The position numbers were made by a program, and so were the translations under genes. The notes under the pieces were generated by a model. It was given only the letters and a program-made list of their open reading frames with translations, searched no databases and was not told the DNA's origin. Shown here piece by piece: positions 14,265-22,755 of a DNA stretch of 32,536 nt (its first letter is position 1; each line of letters begins with the position of its first letter). Source of the DNA: CAZWRK01 sp964635875 (GTDB taxonomy: Bacteria > Pseudomonadota > Gammaproteobacteria > Burkholderiales > Aquaspirillaceae); contig CAZWRK010000047.1 of assembly GCA_964635875.1 (NCBI GenBank), positions 1 through 32,536 of the forward strand, written 5' to 3'.

Positions 14265-15481
14265 GCGATGTTCACCGCCGGGAGCGTCGTGGAGTAGGCC
14301 ACGGACGACTTCGTGACCGCCACCTTGACCATGATCGGCACGTTGTCCGTCGGAGCCGTCGTCAGCGTGCCCGAGGCGCGGATGACACCCGTCGCGTCAG
14401 CCGCGGGGGAGCCCGAGTACCCGAGGTCCGTCCCCGCCTGAAGGAAGGTCACCGACAGCGTGCCGAGGCCGGAGGTCTGAACCGCCCCGTTCAGCGTCAG
14501 AACGTAGTCCACCTTGTAGGTGGAGCCGGACTTGGAGACGGCGCCGAGGATCTGCGGAACCGTCGTGGACCCGCCGCCGCCTGCGTTGGAGGCGATCTCC
14601 TTGACCACGCTCCCGGTCACCGCGTCGGCGTAGACCTTGGTCGTGTCCACGGTGAAGAACTTGGCGATCACCGAGGCGTTGAAGGCCGTCCAGATGTCGG
14701 AGATGAGCGTCCCGAAGGAGGAGACCGAGCCGACGGAACCCGAGACGTTGCCGCCCACGTTGCCCGTGACGCTCGCCGCCACCACCTGCCCGGCGCCGAG
14801 GTTGTACCCCGTGCCGTCCGCCGACGCTTCGAGGTTGTCTGCCGCCGTCGCGTCCCCGCTGATCTGCACCGCGTTCGCCGAGACCACCGCAGAGGCGACC
14901 GCCGTGCCGCCCCAATGCGTCGTGTTGACCTCGGGCCGACCGCCGGAGAACGTCCCCGCGGCCCCGCCGAAGTACGTCACGTCCGCCTCCGCACGGCCGC
15001 CGGACAGGCTGATCTCGCCCGTCCCCGTCCCCGACTTCACCGTCACCTTCGGGTAGCCCGCCGTGTCCGGGGAGGGAACCGACGTCCCGCTCCACTTCGT
15101 CACGTCCACGCCCGTCGCCGACGTGATGTTCGTCGCCGTCGCCGGAGCCGTGGTCCCGAACCACACGTCGTACACCGCCTCGTCCAGAACGCAGCACTCC
15201 ACCCGGACGGCCAGAGCCCCCGAGACGTGGACGAACACCACCAGAGGCCCGATCGTGTTCGTGTCCGTGTCGTCCAGCACGGCGTAGTAGACGCCGTTCG
15301 CCATGTGCGTCGCGCCGCCGGAGTTCTTGTTCGCGAGGGACGTGGCGCCGGACTTCCAGAGCTTGATGTCCGTGTTCGCGATCGTCAGCCCCGTCTCCTC
15401 CGTGTTGCCGTCCGTGGAGTCCACGAAGTAGCCGAGGGGGACTTCCTGCGAGGTCGTGGACTGGCGAAGGTAGATCGGCAT
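14261..15481 (-). CDS. tail fibre / adhesin-like protein, 406 aa
   Basis: The N-terminal 115 residues (IYLRQSTTSQEVPLGYFVDS, then DTDTNTIGPLVVFVHVSG, then VECCVLDEAVYDVWFG) resemble a beta-rich module common in phage fibre and baseplate proteins of environmental phages. The middle is repetitive, with DTAGYPKVTVKSGTGTGEIS and low-complexity Gly/Ser/Val stretches (ASVTGNVGGNVSGSVGSV) fitting a trimeric fibre shaft. The C-terminal ~100 residues form another beta domain. There is no enzymatic motif. It overlaps the nozzle-like gene. Binding to the host surface is the likely role, inferred from composition and context. Confidence 0.7.
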   Translation of the reverse strand: MPIYLRQSTTSQEVPLGYFVDSTDGNTEETGLTIANTDIKLWKSGATSLANKNSGGATHMANGVYYAVLDDTDTNTIGPLVVFVHVSGALAVRVECCVLDEAVYDVWFGTTAPATATNITSATGVDVTKWSGTSVPSPDTAGYPKVTVKSGTGTGEISLSGGRAEADVTYFGGAAGTFSGGRPEVNTTHWGGTAVASAVVSANAVQISGDATAADNLEASADGTGYNLGAGQVVAASVTGNVGGNVSGSVGSVSSFGTLISDIWTAFNASVIAKFFTVDTTKVYADAVTGSVVKEIASNAGGGGSTTVPQILGAVSKSGSTYKVDYVLTLNGAVQTSGLGTLSVTFLQAGTDLGYSGSPAADATGVIRASGTLTTAPTDNVPIMVKVAVTKSSVAYSTTLPAVNIA

Positions 15482-15482
15482 G

Positions 15483-16220
15483 TCAGCTCATCCCCTGCGT
15501 TGTGCGGTGCATGTAGAGGACCGGAACCACCACGCCGCCTCCGCCGCCCCAATCGTCGTACGGGAGCGGCGAGCCCGAGTTGTAGATTTCGGTCACTTCG
15601 GACGACGTGATCGCCCGCGACCATAGCGCGTACTCGTCGAGGTTGCCGCCGAACTCGCCGACGCCCGAGCCCGCCAGCGTGCGACCCATCTCGAAGTTCG
15701 CCGCCGAGTCCAGAAGCGACCCCGGGATCGTGCCCGTGAACGAGATCGTCTTGGCGGTTCCGTTGACGTACGCCTTCATCTTGTCGGCGTTCGTCGAGCC
15801 GGAACCGTCGTACGTCAGCACGACGTGGAACCAGTCCGTCGCGTTCGACACCCCGGCCCACGACCCGTAGTTGGAGTAGTCGCCGCCCGACGTGCCGATG
15901 TAGCACCGCATGTCGTCATCGAGCCAACGGATGATGCTCCATCCGCCGTCGCCGTGGTCCCACTTGCCGGTCACGCCCGCGATGGTCCCGGACCCCTTGA
16001 TCCAGAACGAGGCCGAGAGCGCCGCCGTCGGGTTGATCGTCGAGGAGTCGGAGCGGGTCAGGCGCTTGCCGCCGCCGGCGAAGTTCGCGCAGTTGTTCAG
16101 GATGCCCGACGGGTTCGCGACCGAGTTCACGTCCGTCAGGTCCAGCCCGTTCGGGCCGGAGTCAACCCAACTCGTCGAGTCAAGCTTCCAGTAGGCGATG
16201 AGGCTGTCGGTAAGGGCCAT
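15483..16220 (-). CDS. LamG / concanavalin-like domain protein, 245 aa
   Basis: Nearly the whole chain is a LamG-type jelly roll: an N-terminal IAYWKLDSTSWVDSGPNGLD, the core LSASFWIKGSG, then DWFHVVLTYDGSG, MKAYVNGTAK and GGNLDEYALWSRAITSSEVT. These are the standard landmarks of carbohydrate-binding concanavalin-like domains. The tail is Gly/Val-rich. Such proteins decorate phage virions and often bind host or environmental glycans. It sits directly before the fibre gene, 1 base from its start, so it may be part of the adsorption apparatus. Family assignment is confident; ligand unknown. Confidence 0.85.
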   Translation of the reverse strand: MALTDSLIAYWKLDSTSWVDSGPNGLDLTDVNSVANPSGILNNCANFAGGGKRLTRSDSSTINPTAALSASFWIKGSGTIAGVTGKWDHGDGGWSIIRWLDDDMRCYIGTSGGDYSNYGSWAGVSNATDWFHVVLTYDGSGSTNADKMKAYVNGTAKTISFTGTIPGSLLDSAANFEMGRTLAGSGVGEFGGNLDEYALWSRAITSSEVTEIYNSGSPLPYDDWGGGGGVVVPVLYMHRTTQGMS

Positions 16221-16221
16221 G

Positions 16222-16584
16222 CTAGACCCCTCCGATCGCCGGGGGCGGCGTGTAGCGCCAGCCGTGCGCGAGGTCCGTTCGCGGACCCTCGTTGAAGGTC
16301 TTGATCCACACGCCTTCGTCGCCCGACGCCGCGGGAAGCGTGACCGTGCCGCAGAAGCCGTCGCCCTCGGGTGCCCGGTACTCGTCGATCCACCAGCCGA
16401 TGCCCGCCGCGGTCGCCGCCTCCACCGTGGACGGCGCGACCCCGAAGTCCAGAAGCGCCTGCGCGTCGCCCGGCAGGATGCGGACCGGCCGCGGCAGTTC
16501 CACCTGCGCGGCGCGGATGATCTCCCACACGGCGGAGATCGTCGCTTCCTGTCCCTCGGTCACCGGGCAGGCCGGATCGGGCAT
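16222..16584 (-). CDS. hypothetical protein, 120 aa
   Basis: The ATG at 16582-16584 follows a G-rich site that overlaps the preceding gene's stop. The chain contains an N-terminal helix (ATISAVWEIIRAAQVELP), a segment with GDAQALLDFGVAP, then a beta-rich end with EGVWIKTFNEGPRTD and GWRYTPPP. It has a compact alpha-beta look and no membrane segment. It is not recognised. Its position in a run of virion surface protein genes suggests a small structural or chaperone role, but this is only context. Confidence 0.65.
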   Translation of the reverse strand: MPDPACPVTEGQEATISAVWEIIRAAQVELPRPVRILPGDAQALLDFGVAPSTVEAATAAGIGWWIDEYRAPEGDGFCGTVTLPAASGDEGVWIKTFNEGPRTDLAHGWRYTPPPAIGGV

Positions 16585-16588
16585 CCGC

Positions 16589-16873
16589 CTACTCCGTCAC
16601 CGACAGCACGCAGGTCGTCGTCGAGGCGCCCGAGGCGATCCCGTACAGGACGCCCGTGAACCCGCTCAGGTCCACCGACTCCCCCGCCGCCAGCTTGTAG
16701 CCCGTCGCGGACGTCACGCCCGCCGGACCCAGGTAGAGAACCTGCGATCCGTGGATGTTCTTCACGCACAGCACCTTGCGCGCCTTCGCCGTGGTCAGAG
16801 CCGTCTCAGAAGCTCCGACCGCCACCTGCGAGGCCGTGATCGTGTTGCCGCTCATCGTCGGGTTCGCCGCCAT
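16589..16873 (-). CDS. small beta-rich virion accessory protein, 94 aa
   Basis: The ATG at 16871-16873 has a good GAAGGAG site; longer frames upstream are shadows of the LamG-like gene. The protein is a small beta sandwich with ARKVLCVKNIHGSQVLYLG, then SATGYKLAAGESVDLSGFTG and VLYGIASGASTT. This resembles the small decoration or fibre-associated proteins of many tailed phages, in which short strands surround a GY-x-LAAGESV core. It lies between two beta-rich structural genes. A decoration role is likely but not certain. Confidence 0.7.
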   Translation of the reverse strand: MAANPTMSGNTITASQVAVGASETALTTAKARKVLCVKNIHGSQVLYLGPAGVTSATGYKLAAGESVDLSGFTGVLYGIASGASTTTCVLSVTE

Positions 16874-16884
16874 GTCCGTCTCCT

Positions 16885-17904
16885 TCAGGCCGTAGCCGTC
16901 TTCACCGTCTCGTAGTAGGTCGTCCCCGCCACACCGACGACGTTCGTCCTCCGGCCGTCCGGAGACTGGATCAGGTGCGCCACGTTCCCGCACAGCGTCG
17001 CCAGCGACACGCTCGATCCGAGCGTCGGCGTCCCCGTGAACGAGCCGTGGTTCTTGAACCGCGACCGATCCCGGAACGTCGAGATCGAGTCGAAGTCGTA
17101 GTGGAACAGAACCCCGTCCGCCTCCGGCGCCGGCCACGAGCGCCAACTGTGCTTCCGAAGCACGGACACCAGCGTCGTGTCCCCGCTGGACGGGCGCGTG
17201 CCCTTCAGCGTGAGCAGCGTCGCCCCGTTCATCGCGCCGGAGAACTGCGAGTTCAGCGTCACCGCCGCCCCGCCCGGCTTCTCCACCCCGAACACCCAAT
17301 CCGTGGACGTGGCGTCCGGGTACAGGGTGGACGCGAGACCCGTCAGAGGCGTCCCGCTGGACACCCCGTTCAGGTACACCGTGAAGGTGCCCGCCGCGGC
17401 ATCGTAGACCGCGAGGAGATGCGTCACCGCGTCGGCCGTGATCTCCGCCGTGGTCACGGATCGGGACGTGCCCCCGTTGTCCCGCCACGCCACGGTCACC
17501 GCCCCGGCGTCCGAGATCGTCACCGACAGGACGTGCCACGCCACGCCCGAGGGCCGCGTGGACAGGAGCCAGCCGGTGTTCCCGGAACCCGGACGGGTCG
17601 CCGTGAAGTGAAGCAGGAACGCCCAGCCTCCCGACGGGATCGCAAGCTGCGACGCCGCCGGAACCGTGACGTACTTCGTCGTCGCCCCGAAGGTCAGAGA
17701 CCCCGTCGTGTCCGTCCCGCGCGTCAGCTTCAGCGCGCCGCCGCGACGGTCCAGAGACAGCCTGCCGCCCCGGATGTTCTCCGCGCGAACCAGTCCCGAC
17801 GGCGCAACCATCGTCGCGTCGAGGAACGTGTTCAAGCCGTCCGCACCCACGGGGAGGATGCGGAACGGCTCGAAGGTCGTCTCGCGGGAGTCCTGCCGAG
17901 GCAT
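16885..17904 (-). CDS. LamG-like structural protein, 339 aa
   Basis: Residues about 70-215 show the LamG / concanavalin pattern: KYVTVPAASQLAIPSGGWAF, then LLHFTATRPG, WHVLSVTISDAGAVTVAWRD, VTHLLAVYDAAAGTFTVYLN and a closing FSGAMNGATLLTL. The N-terminal 60 residues contain a short conserved-looking segment (FEPFRILPVGADGLNTF) that may attach it to the particle. The C-terminal 90 residues form a separate domain with FHYDFDSISTFRDRSRFKNH. This is the second LamG-type protein in the window, suggesting glycan-binding decoration. No catalytic residues are apparent. Confidence 0.75.
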   Translation of the reverse strand: MPRQDSRETTFEPFRILPVGADGLNTFLDATMVAPSGLVRAENIRGGRLSLDRRGGALKLTRGTDTTGSLTFGATTKYVTVPAASQLAIPSGGWAFLLHFTATRPGSGNTGWLLSTRPSGVAWHVLSVTISDAGAVTVAWRDNGGTSRSVTTAEITADAVTHLLAVYDAAAGTFTVYLNGVSSGTPLTGLASTLYPDATSTDWVFGVEKPGGAAVTLNSQFSGAMNGATLLTLKGTRPSSGDTTLVSVLRKHSWRSWPAPEADGVLFHYDFDSISTFRDRSRFKNHGSFTGTPTLGSSVSLATLCGNVAHLIQSPDGRRTNVVGVAGTTYYETVKTATA

Positions 17905-17912
17905 CGGCTACT

Positions 17913-18410
17913 CTACGTCGAGGAGGTCGCCGCCCGGATGCCGCGGATCCACGCCGTCACGCGCACCGCACCCGCGCCCGGCGTCGCGTTCGCCGTGATC
18001 CGGATGTTCGTCGCCGACGTGTAGGCGTTCGCCGTCGCCGCGCCCGAGTTCGTGTCCCCGGCCGTGATGTTCGTCGAGGCCGCGAGGAACCGCGTCGCCG
18101 CGCCCGAGATGCCCACCGAGAAGTTCGCCGCCGTGGTGATCGTCGTCGTCACCCGCGTCGCCACCGTGACCTCGAAGGCGCCCGAGGGGATCGTCGCCGT
18201 CGTGTCCGTCGTCGCCCCGCCCGTCGCCAGCGTCACGATCTCGTCGATGTAGCCCTCGAAGTAGATCGCGCCCCCCTGGAGCTCGAACTCCTTCGTCAGC
18301 TTGAAGGCGCTCGACCCGAACTTGAACGTCCCCGTCGCGATCCCGGTGACCGCCTCCACGGGCGGCTTGCCGGTCGAAGAACGAAGGGAACCAGTCGTCG
18401 GACCCGCCAT
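17913..18410 (-). CDS. virion structural protein, 165 aa
   Basis: Entirely beta-rich and Thr/Ala-rich, with the core FKLTKEFELQGGAIYFEGYI followed by VTVATRVTTTITTAANFSVG, and an end with NIRITANATPGAGAVRVTAW. This type of protein, with a GTFKFGSSAFKL opening, is frequent near the tail and neck genes of tailed phages. The ATG follows a TAGGAG site. A small hairpin lies between it and the upstream adaptor gene. I assign it as structural from composition and location; the exact role is unknown. Confidence 0.7.
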   Translation of the reverse strand: MAGPTTGSLRSSTGKPPVEAVTGIATGTFKFGSSAFKLTKEFELQGGAIYFEGYIDEIVTLATGGATTDTTATIPSGAFEVTVATRVTTTITTAANFSVGISGAATRFLAASTNITAGDTNSGAATANAYTSATNIRITANATPGAGAVRVTAWIRGIRAATSST

Positions 18411-18424
18411 GTCTCAGTCTCCTA

Positions 18425-18440
18425 CCCGAAGAGAGTCGGG
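18425..18440. other. small intergenic hairpin
   Basis: CCCGA (18425-18429) pairs with TCGGG (18436-18440) around a 6-base loop, just before the ribosome-binding site of the 165-aa gene. It could modulate mRNA processing or translation. It is short and may be incidental. Confidence 0.35.
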
Positions 18441-18443
18441 CGC

Positions 18444-19139
18444 TCAGTTGAACAGAACGCGGCTCGTCACCGTCTTCACCGTCTCCGTGATCCCGCGACC
18501 CAGCCGGTTGACCTCGGCGTCCTCGATGTCCGCCAGCCTCGTCGCGTACTTCTGCTCAAACGTCGTCTCGTTCTCCCCCTCCGCGCCCAAAGCGTCGAAC
18601 GCCGCGCGAAGGAGGATCATGTCGTCGTACTGCGTCGGCGTCTCCAGCGTGTCCGAACCGCTCGTCTTCACGATCGGAATCCACTGGTACGTCAGGTAGA
18701 TGGTACGCGCCTGCGACGCCACCGGCAGGAAGATGAACGAGTCGTCCCGGATGAAGTACCCGGGAGCCCACATCCCTCCCACCGGAGCCTGCGTCGGAGC
18801 GCGGTACTGCGCCTCGTCACCGTCCGGGATCGGCAACATCGGAGCCCGGTAGCCGCCCTCCGTCAGCATGTCCATATACCGCACGCCGAGGAACACCTTC
18901 GTCGCCGCCGCCGACAGCGAGGAGATCGCCACGGTGGACGTGTTCGCCGCCAGCGTGATCGCCTCCTGCACCACGAACCGGCCCGATCCGCGCAGGCTCC
19001 CGAGGTACGTCGCGAGCCACTGCTCCGCGTTCGAGATCAGCCCGTACAGCTCCGTGTCGTCCGTCCACTCCTGCTGGTTCGGATCGCGCAGCTTCGTCAG
19101 GAGCCGGGACTTCATCGCCGAGTAGGTCGTTCCCATCAC
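18444..19139 (-). CDS. head-tail adaptor protein, 231 aa
   Basis: Opens with a helical segment typical of adaptor and connector proteins (MKSRLLTKLRDPNQQEWTDD, then LYGLISNAEQWLATYL). A beta-rich middle (residues about 55-150) follows and then C-terminal helices with DDMILLRAAFDALGAEGENE. This order and length match the adaptor proteins that sit under the portal in podoviruses (T7 gp11 and P22 gp4 roles). The start may be GTG at 19139 or ATG at 19136. Its start overlaps the preceding gene's stop. Function as the portal-to-tail link is likely. Confidence 0.75.
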   Translation of the reverse strand: MMGTTYSAMKSRLLTKLRDPNQQEWTDDTELYGLISNAEQWLATYLGSLRGSGRFVVQEAITLAANTSTVAISSLSAAATKVFLGVRYMDMLTEGGYRAPMLPIPDGDEAQYRAPTQAPVGGMWAPGYFIRDDSFIFLPVASQARTIYLTYQWIPIVKTSGSDTLETPTQYDDMILLRAAFDALGAEGENETTFEQKYATRLADIEDAEVNRLGRGITETVKTVTSRVLFN

Positions 19140-19654
19140 GCACCCCCGACGAAGATGCCCGACTTGCTCCCGTCGTGCGCCCGACTCCGACGGTCACGCG
19201 CCTGACGCACCCGACGGTTCTCGTCCCGCGTCACCGCCTCGATGTTCCTGTCCACTTCGGCGACCGCCGCCTCGATCCGCGCCCGCTCGCGACGCTTCTC
19301 CGCCGCGCGGCTCTCCGCGATCAGCTTCTCCGCCGCCGCCGCCGCCTTGTAGACGTCGCCGTACTTCTCCGCGTCGAACATCCCGGCGATCCGAGCCTTC
19401 ATCTCGTCCGGGCGGACGTGCGACTCGAACCACGTCACGATCGTCCACCCGAGAAGCTGACCGTCCTCGAACTCCTGACGCATCGCGGGGTTACGGCGGA
19501 GGAGACCCCACATGCCGGCACGATGGGACCACGCGAGACGAAGGTCCGCCGAAACCTCGGCGATCTCGTCCTGCCACGACAGAGGAACGCCACGAAGCCA
19601 GCGAGGGTCGATCCCGCGGCTGCGCTCCTCCAGGTCCCATGTGCTGTGGTACAT
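19136..19654 (-). CDS. hypothetical protein, 172 aa
   Basis: The first half contains several Trp-rich helices (WRH-like SYHSTWDLEER start, PLSWQDEIAEVSADLRLAW, LGWTIVTWFESHV). The second half is a long charged coiled coil (about 100-155, EKLIAESRAAEKRRERARIE) ending in a basic, Gly-rich tail. It lies between the 201-aa gene and the adaptor gene in the head-completion region, overlapping the latter. I do not recognise the family. A role in head completion or assembly is suggested only by position. Confidence 0.65.
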   Translation of the reverse strand: MYHSTWDLEERSRGIDPRWLRGVPLSWQDEIAEVSADLRLAWSHRAGMWGLLRRNPAMRQEFEDGQLLGWTIVTWFESHVRPDEMKARIAGMFDAEKYGDVYKAAAAAEKLIAESRAAEKRRERARIEAAVAEVDRNIEAVTRDENRRVRQARDRRSRAHDGSKSGIFVGGA

Positions 19655-19659
19655 GGCGC

Positions 19660-20265
19660 CTACTTCTTCTCCGTGCCCGTGGTCGAGGCCCCGCCGAGGC
19701 GGGCGAACGCCGCGGCGATCGAGTTCGCCATGCGCTCCTCCACCGTCGTCGTCGCCTCCGTCTCGATCCGCGCGCTCCGCAGGCTCTCCTTGCGCGCCGC
19801 GTCCTCACGGATCTGCGCGTCCGTCAGGAACTTCTTCCCCGCCGCGAGGAAGCCCAGCCGACGCTCCTCGTCCCACGAGATGTCGTTGTTGGACGACGTG
19901 AGCGTATACTTGTCCCGCTCCATCTGGTCCTGCGTGGAGATGTCGTACACGCCGACGGGGACGCCCTGCGGCCACTTCTTGCTGCCGACGAGGATCGTCT
20001 CCACCCGCTTCAGAACCCGCACCGAGGGACGCGACTGACCGCGAACCTCCGACGGGTTCCCGCGCTGGACCAGCGTCCCGAGCGCCTGCTCTCGCTCCCA
20101 GCCCTTCGTGTCGAAGAACTTCGCCAGAAGATCCTTCGTCTCCGGGCCGCGGACCAGAGCGATCGGAGACCCGGACTTCGCCGTCTCCTCCGCCACTTCG
20201 AGGATCAGCTTCTTGTCCGCCGCCGTGAGTTCGTACTTCGGGGCCACGAGCGTCTGAGAACTCAT
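19660..20265 (-). CDS. head-region protein, 201 aa
   Basis: The ATG at 20263-20265 is preceded by GGAGA at suitable distance. The protein starts with an alpha-beta domain (YELTAADKKLILEVAEETAK, then SPIALVRGPETKDLLAKFFD), followed by a beta-rich centre (RPSVRVLKRVETILVGSKKW and GVPVGVYDIS) and C-terminal helices. It follows the major capsid gene after about 90 bases, separated by a hairpin. I do not recognise it, but such placement often marks a head-stabilising or head-completion protein. Confidence 0.65.
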   Translation of the reverse strand: MSSQTLVAPKYELTAADKKLILEVAEETAKSGSPIALVRGPETKDLLAKFFDTKGWEREQALGTLVQRGNPSEVRGQSRPSVRVLKRVETILVGSKKWPQGVPVGVYDISTQDQMERDKYTLTSSNNDISWDEERRLGFLAAGKKFLTDAQIREDAARKESLRSARIETEATTTVEERMANSIAAAFARLGGASTTGTEKK

Positions 20266-20317
20266 CTTGTCGTCTCTCCGTTTCTGCCTTGGTTGGGGGA
20301 GCGGCCCCGGTCACCCG

Positions 20318-20334
20318 GAACCGCCCCCCGGTTC
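20318..20334. terminator. hairpin downstream of the capsid gene
   Basis: GAACCG (20318-20323) and CGGTTC (20329-20334) form a perfect 6-bp stem with a 5-base loop, within the only sizeable gap of the head gene cluster, between capsid and the next gene. There is no T-run, so partial termination or mRNA processing that would raise capsid over downstream gene expression is more likely than full termination. Confidence 0.45.
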
Positions 20335-20355
20335 TTCTGCGTCGTCGCTACCGGA

Positions 20356-21612
20356 CTACGGGCTCACGAAGCCCGAGCCGTACCCCTGGCACCGGAACGA
20401 GTCCGCGCCGAGGTTGTAGCGCACGATGTAGTACGCCAGCTGCGCGTCCGCGTAGCCCGCGCCGCTCGCCGCCGTCTGCTGGAAGAAGATGTCGCCGGAC
20501 GGGTTCTCCACGAAGTACCCGCCCTCCATCCCCTGCGGGTAGGCCAGCACGCACTTCGTCGGGTCGATCACGAAGATCTCGCCGTCGCGCAGGTACGGGT
20601 CTTCCAGGAGGTCCTTCTTGCCGTTCACGTCCGCGACCTTCATCCCGGCGTTGCCGATCTGGAGGTTGCCGAGGTCCGTGAAGCGGTTCTGGCCGATCGT
20701 CGCGAGCGTCGCCCACTGGCGAACCGTGAGGTTGCTCGCGAAGACCGAGTTGTACGAGTCCTCGCGCTGACCGCCGACGGCCTTCACGAGATCCCGGATC
20801 TGGTCCGCCATCGACGGCGTCATCGCCCCCGACAGCGACAGCACGTTCGGGATCGCGAACTGGTTGCCCGCCGTCGCACGGTTGATCCCCTGCACCGTCC
20901 CCGTCGCCGAGCCGAACAGGTTGCGGATGCCGTTGGGAACCGTGAAGCCGCGGAAGCCCTTGATCGCGAGGTAGTCGTTGTCCGACGCCGTGCCCGCGTC
21001 GGTCACCGTGATCTGCGAGTTCTGGTAGTCCACCTTGACGATCGTGCCGTCGGTGAACTTGTCCGTCGTGCCGTTCGAGGTCGCGTACGAGCCGATGACC
21101 TCGCCGTCACGGAACATCCAGATCGAGCCCGCGTCGATCGCGAACGTGTGCGACGACACCGAGCCGTTGATCTGCGCGAAGTTCGTCGTGCCGTCGTTGA
21201 CCATGAACCGGCCCATGTAGGCGCCGGCCTTGTCCCGCAGCTCCTCCGTCTTCTCCGTGAGCAGCTTGCGCCGCATGAAGGAGACCTCGGGGCCGGAGCC
21301 CATCGCGAGAGCGTGACCCGTCACGCCGATCGCGAACGCCGCGTGCGCGAGACCGAGCGCGGGCGACGCCCACGCCGAGGCCAGCGGGGTCGGGAAGTCC
21401 CCGCCCTCCGACAGACCGCCCTGCCCCACGCCGGGGTACTTCTTGTGCGACCAGGTGGCGTTCAGGTCCTTGCCGCCCACCATGATCTTCTTCGCCGACT
21501 TGCGGACCCGCTCCGCCAGCGGACCCGCCGCCTTCGGAACGTCGTCGCCCATGTGATCGCGCTGGACGACCTTGAAGGCCGCGCCCAGCGAGGAAACCGT
21601 GTCGTTCGCCAT
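20356..21612 (-). CDS. major capsid protein, 418 aa
   Basis: Identified from gene order (portal, scaffold, this gene), length and fold-like features. A helical N-terminal part runs to about residue 45. A mixed E-loop-like region follows (residues about 45-80, with KKIMVGGKDLNATWSHKKYP). Beta-rich segments include IDAGSIWMFRDGEVIGS and TVKVDYQNSQITVTD-type strands. A C-terminal domain holds GKKDLLEDPYLRDGEIFVID and PQGMEGGYFVENPSGDIFF, which fit HK97-fold capsid proteins. The GGAAGGG site lies about 9 bases before the ATG. No cleavage site is obvious. It would form the icosahedral shell. Confidence 0.8.
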   Translation of the reverse strand: MANDTVSSLGAAFKVVQRDHMGDDVPKAAGPLAERVRKSAKKIMVGGKDLNATWSHKKYPGVGQGGLSEGGDFPTPLASAWASPALGLAHAAFAIGVTGHALAMGSGPEVSFMRRKLLTEKTEELRDKAGAYMGRFMVNDGTTNFAQINGSVSSHTFAIDAGSIWMFRDGEVIGSYATSNGTTDKFTDGTIVKVDYQNSQITVTDAGTASDNDYLAIKGFRGFTVPNGIRNLFGSATGTVQGINRATAGNQFAIPNVLSLSGAMTPSMADQIRDLVKAVGGQREDSYNSVFASNLTVRQWATLATIGQNRFTDLGNLQIGNAGMKVADVNGKKDLLEDPYLRDGEIFVIDPTKCVLAYPQGMEGGYFVENPSGDIFFQQTAASGAGYADAQLAYYIVRYNLGADSFRCQGYGSGFVSP

Positions 21613-21631
21613 TGGATGTCACCCTTCCCCG

Positions 21632-22747
21632 TCAGGGGATCAGCTTGTCCGCCCAGCCCCGCTCGAACGTCGAGGTCGGCTTGCTGGGCGCGGAACTCTG
21701 CGGGGAGGAGAACCCCCCGTGGACCGGAGGCGCCGGCGCGGCCGAGGGCCTTGCCTGCGTCCCGTTCCCGTTCGACGGCGTCACCGGCTGCGACGTCTGC
21801 CACTTCGCACGCTGCGCCTTCACGGCGCTCGCGTAGTCGCGAAGAAGCTCGAACATCTTCTCCGGATTGCCCCCGGACTGCTGCGCGCACCCGCTCACGA
21901 GCGTCGCGTACTGCCGATCCGAGAGACCGTCGAACTCTGCGGCGTTGTCGCTCCGGAACTTCTCCACAGCCGAGACGAGGGTGGCCGTCCGCGCCTGCTG
22001 TTCCTGCGCCTGCCGCATCTTCTCCGCGTTCTCCTTCCACGCCCGAAGCTGGTTGGCCTCGGCGCGCTGGATCTTCAGGAGTTCACGGTTCAGCTTCGCC
22101 TGCTCCGCGATGGCCGTGACGTCGCCGTCTGCCACCTTTGCGTCGAGCGCCTCCATCTCGCGAAGGATCTGGTCGGCATCCTTCGTCGGTTCCGGAGGCG
22201 GAGCCTGCGTTCCACTCGCCGATCCCGGCACCTGCCCCCCGTGGGTGTTCGGGGAACCGTTCTTCGGGATCAGCACGAGGTTGTTGTTGTCGTCGAGGGC
22301 GGCACGGTAGCCGAGCCGCTCCAGGTTCTCCGTGAAGAACCGGGTCGTCTCCGCCTGCGCGGACTCGACCCGACGCCCCACGACCTTGTCGTGCATCCGG
22401 CCCTGCTGGAGCCACGCCGTCAGCGTCTTGCGCTTCTCCGGGTCGCCCCAATGCTCGTCGAGGTCCAGATCCGACTCCTGCCCGTCCTCCTTCAGCCGGA
22501 GCAGCCGCTTCTCTGCGGCGGTTGCGGACGGCGAGACGGACGGGCTCGGCGTTCCCGACGGCGCGGGCGCCGAGGGGGCCGGAGTTCCGGAGACAGACGG
22601 TTCGGCAGCGGGCGAAGCATCCACGGTCTCCCTCGGCTCGGACGGCGAGTCGGGGATTAGGCGCGACGCCCAATCCTCCGTGAACGTGTCCACGGGCTTC
22701 TCGGGAGGCGGCGCACTCGGCTGCGGAGGGATCGTCTGCTCGGACAC
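21632..22747 (-). CDS. scaffolding protein, 371 aa
   Basis: Placed between portal and capsid genes, with the composition of a scaffold: Pro/Ser/Ala-rich disordered ends, a central basic-acidic helical region (about 80-150) and a long coiled coil (about 195-260, DADQILREMEALDAKV onward). Almost the same short motif occurs at both ends: residues 21-31 (TFTEDWASRLIP) and 361-371 (TFERGWADKLIP), which may be twin capsid-binding tails. Such proteins direct prohead assembly and leave the shell. Confidence comes from position and composition. Confidence 0.75.
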   Translation of the reverse strand: MSEQTIPPQPSAPPPEKPVDTFTEDWASRLIPDSPSEPRETVDASPAAEPSVSGTPAPSAPAPSGTPSPSVSPSATAAEKRLLRLKEDGQESDLDLDEHWGDPEKRKTLTAWLQQGRMHDKVVGRRVESAQAETTRFFTENLERLGYRAALDDNNNLVLIPKNGSPNTHGGQVPGSASGTQAPPPEPTKDADQILREMEALDAKVADGDVTAIAEQAKLNRELLKIQRAEANQLRAWKENAEKMRQAQEQQARTATLVSAVEKFRSDNAAEFDGLSDRQYATLVSGCAQQSGGNPEKMFELLRDYASAVKAQRAKWQTSQPVTPSNGNGTQARPSAAPAPPVHGGFSSPQSSAPSKPTSTFERGWADKLIP

Positions 22748-22755
22748 TCAGAACC

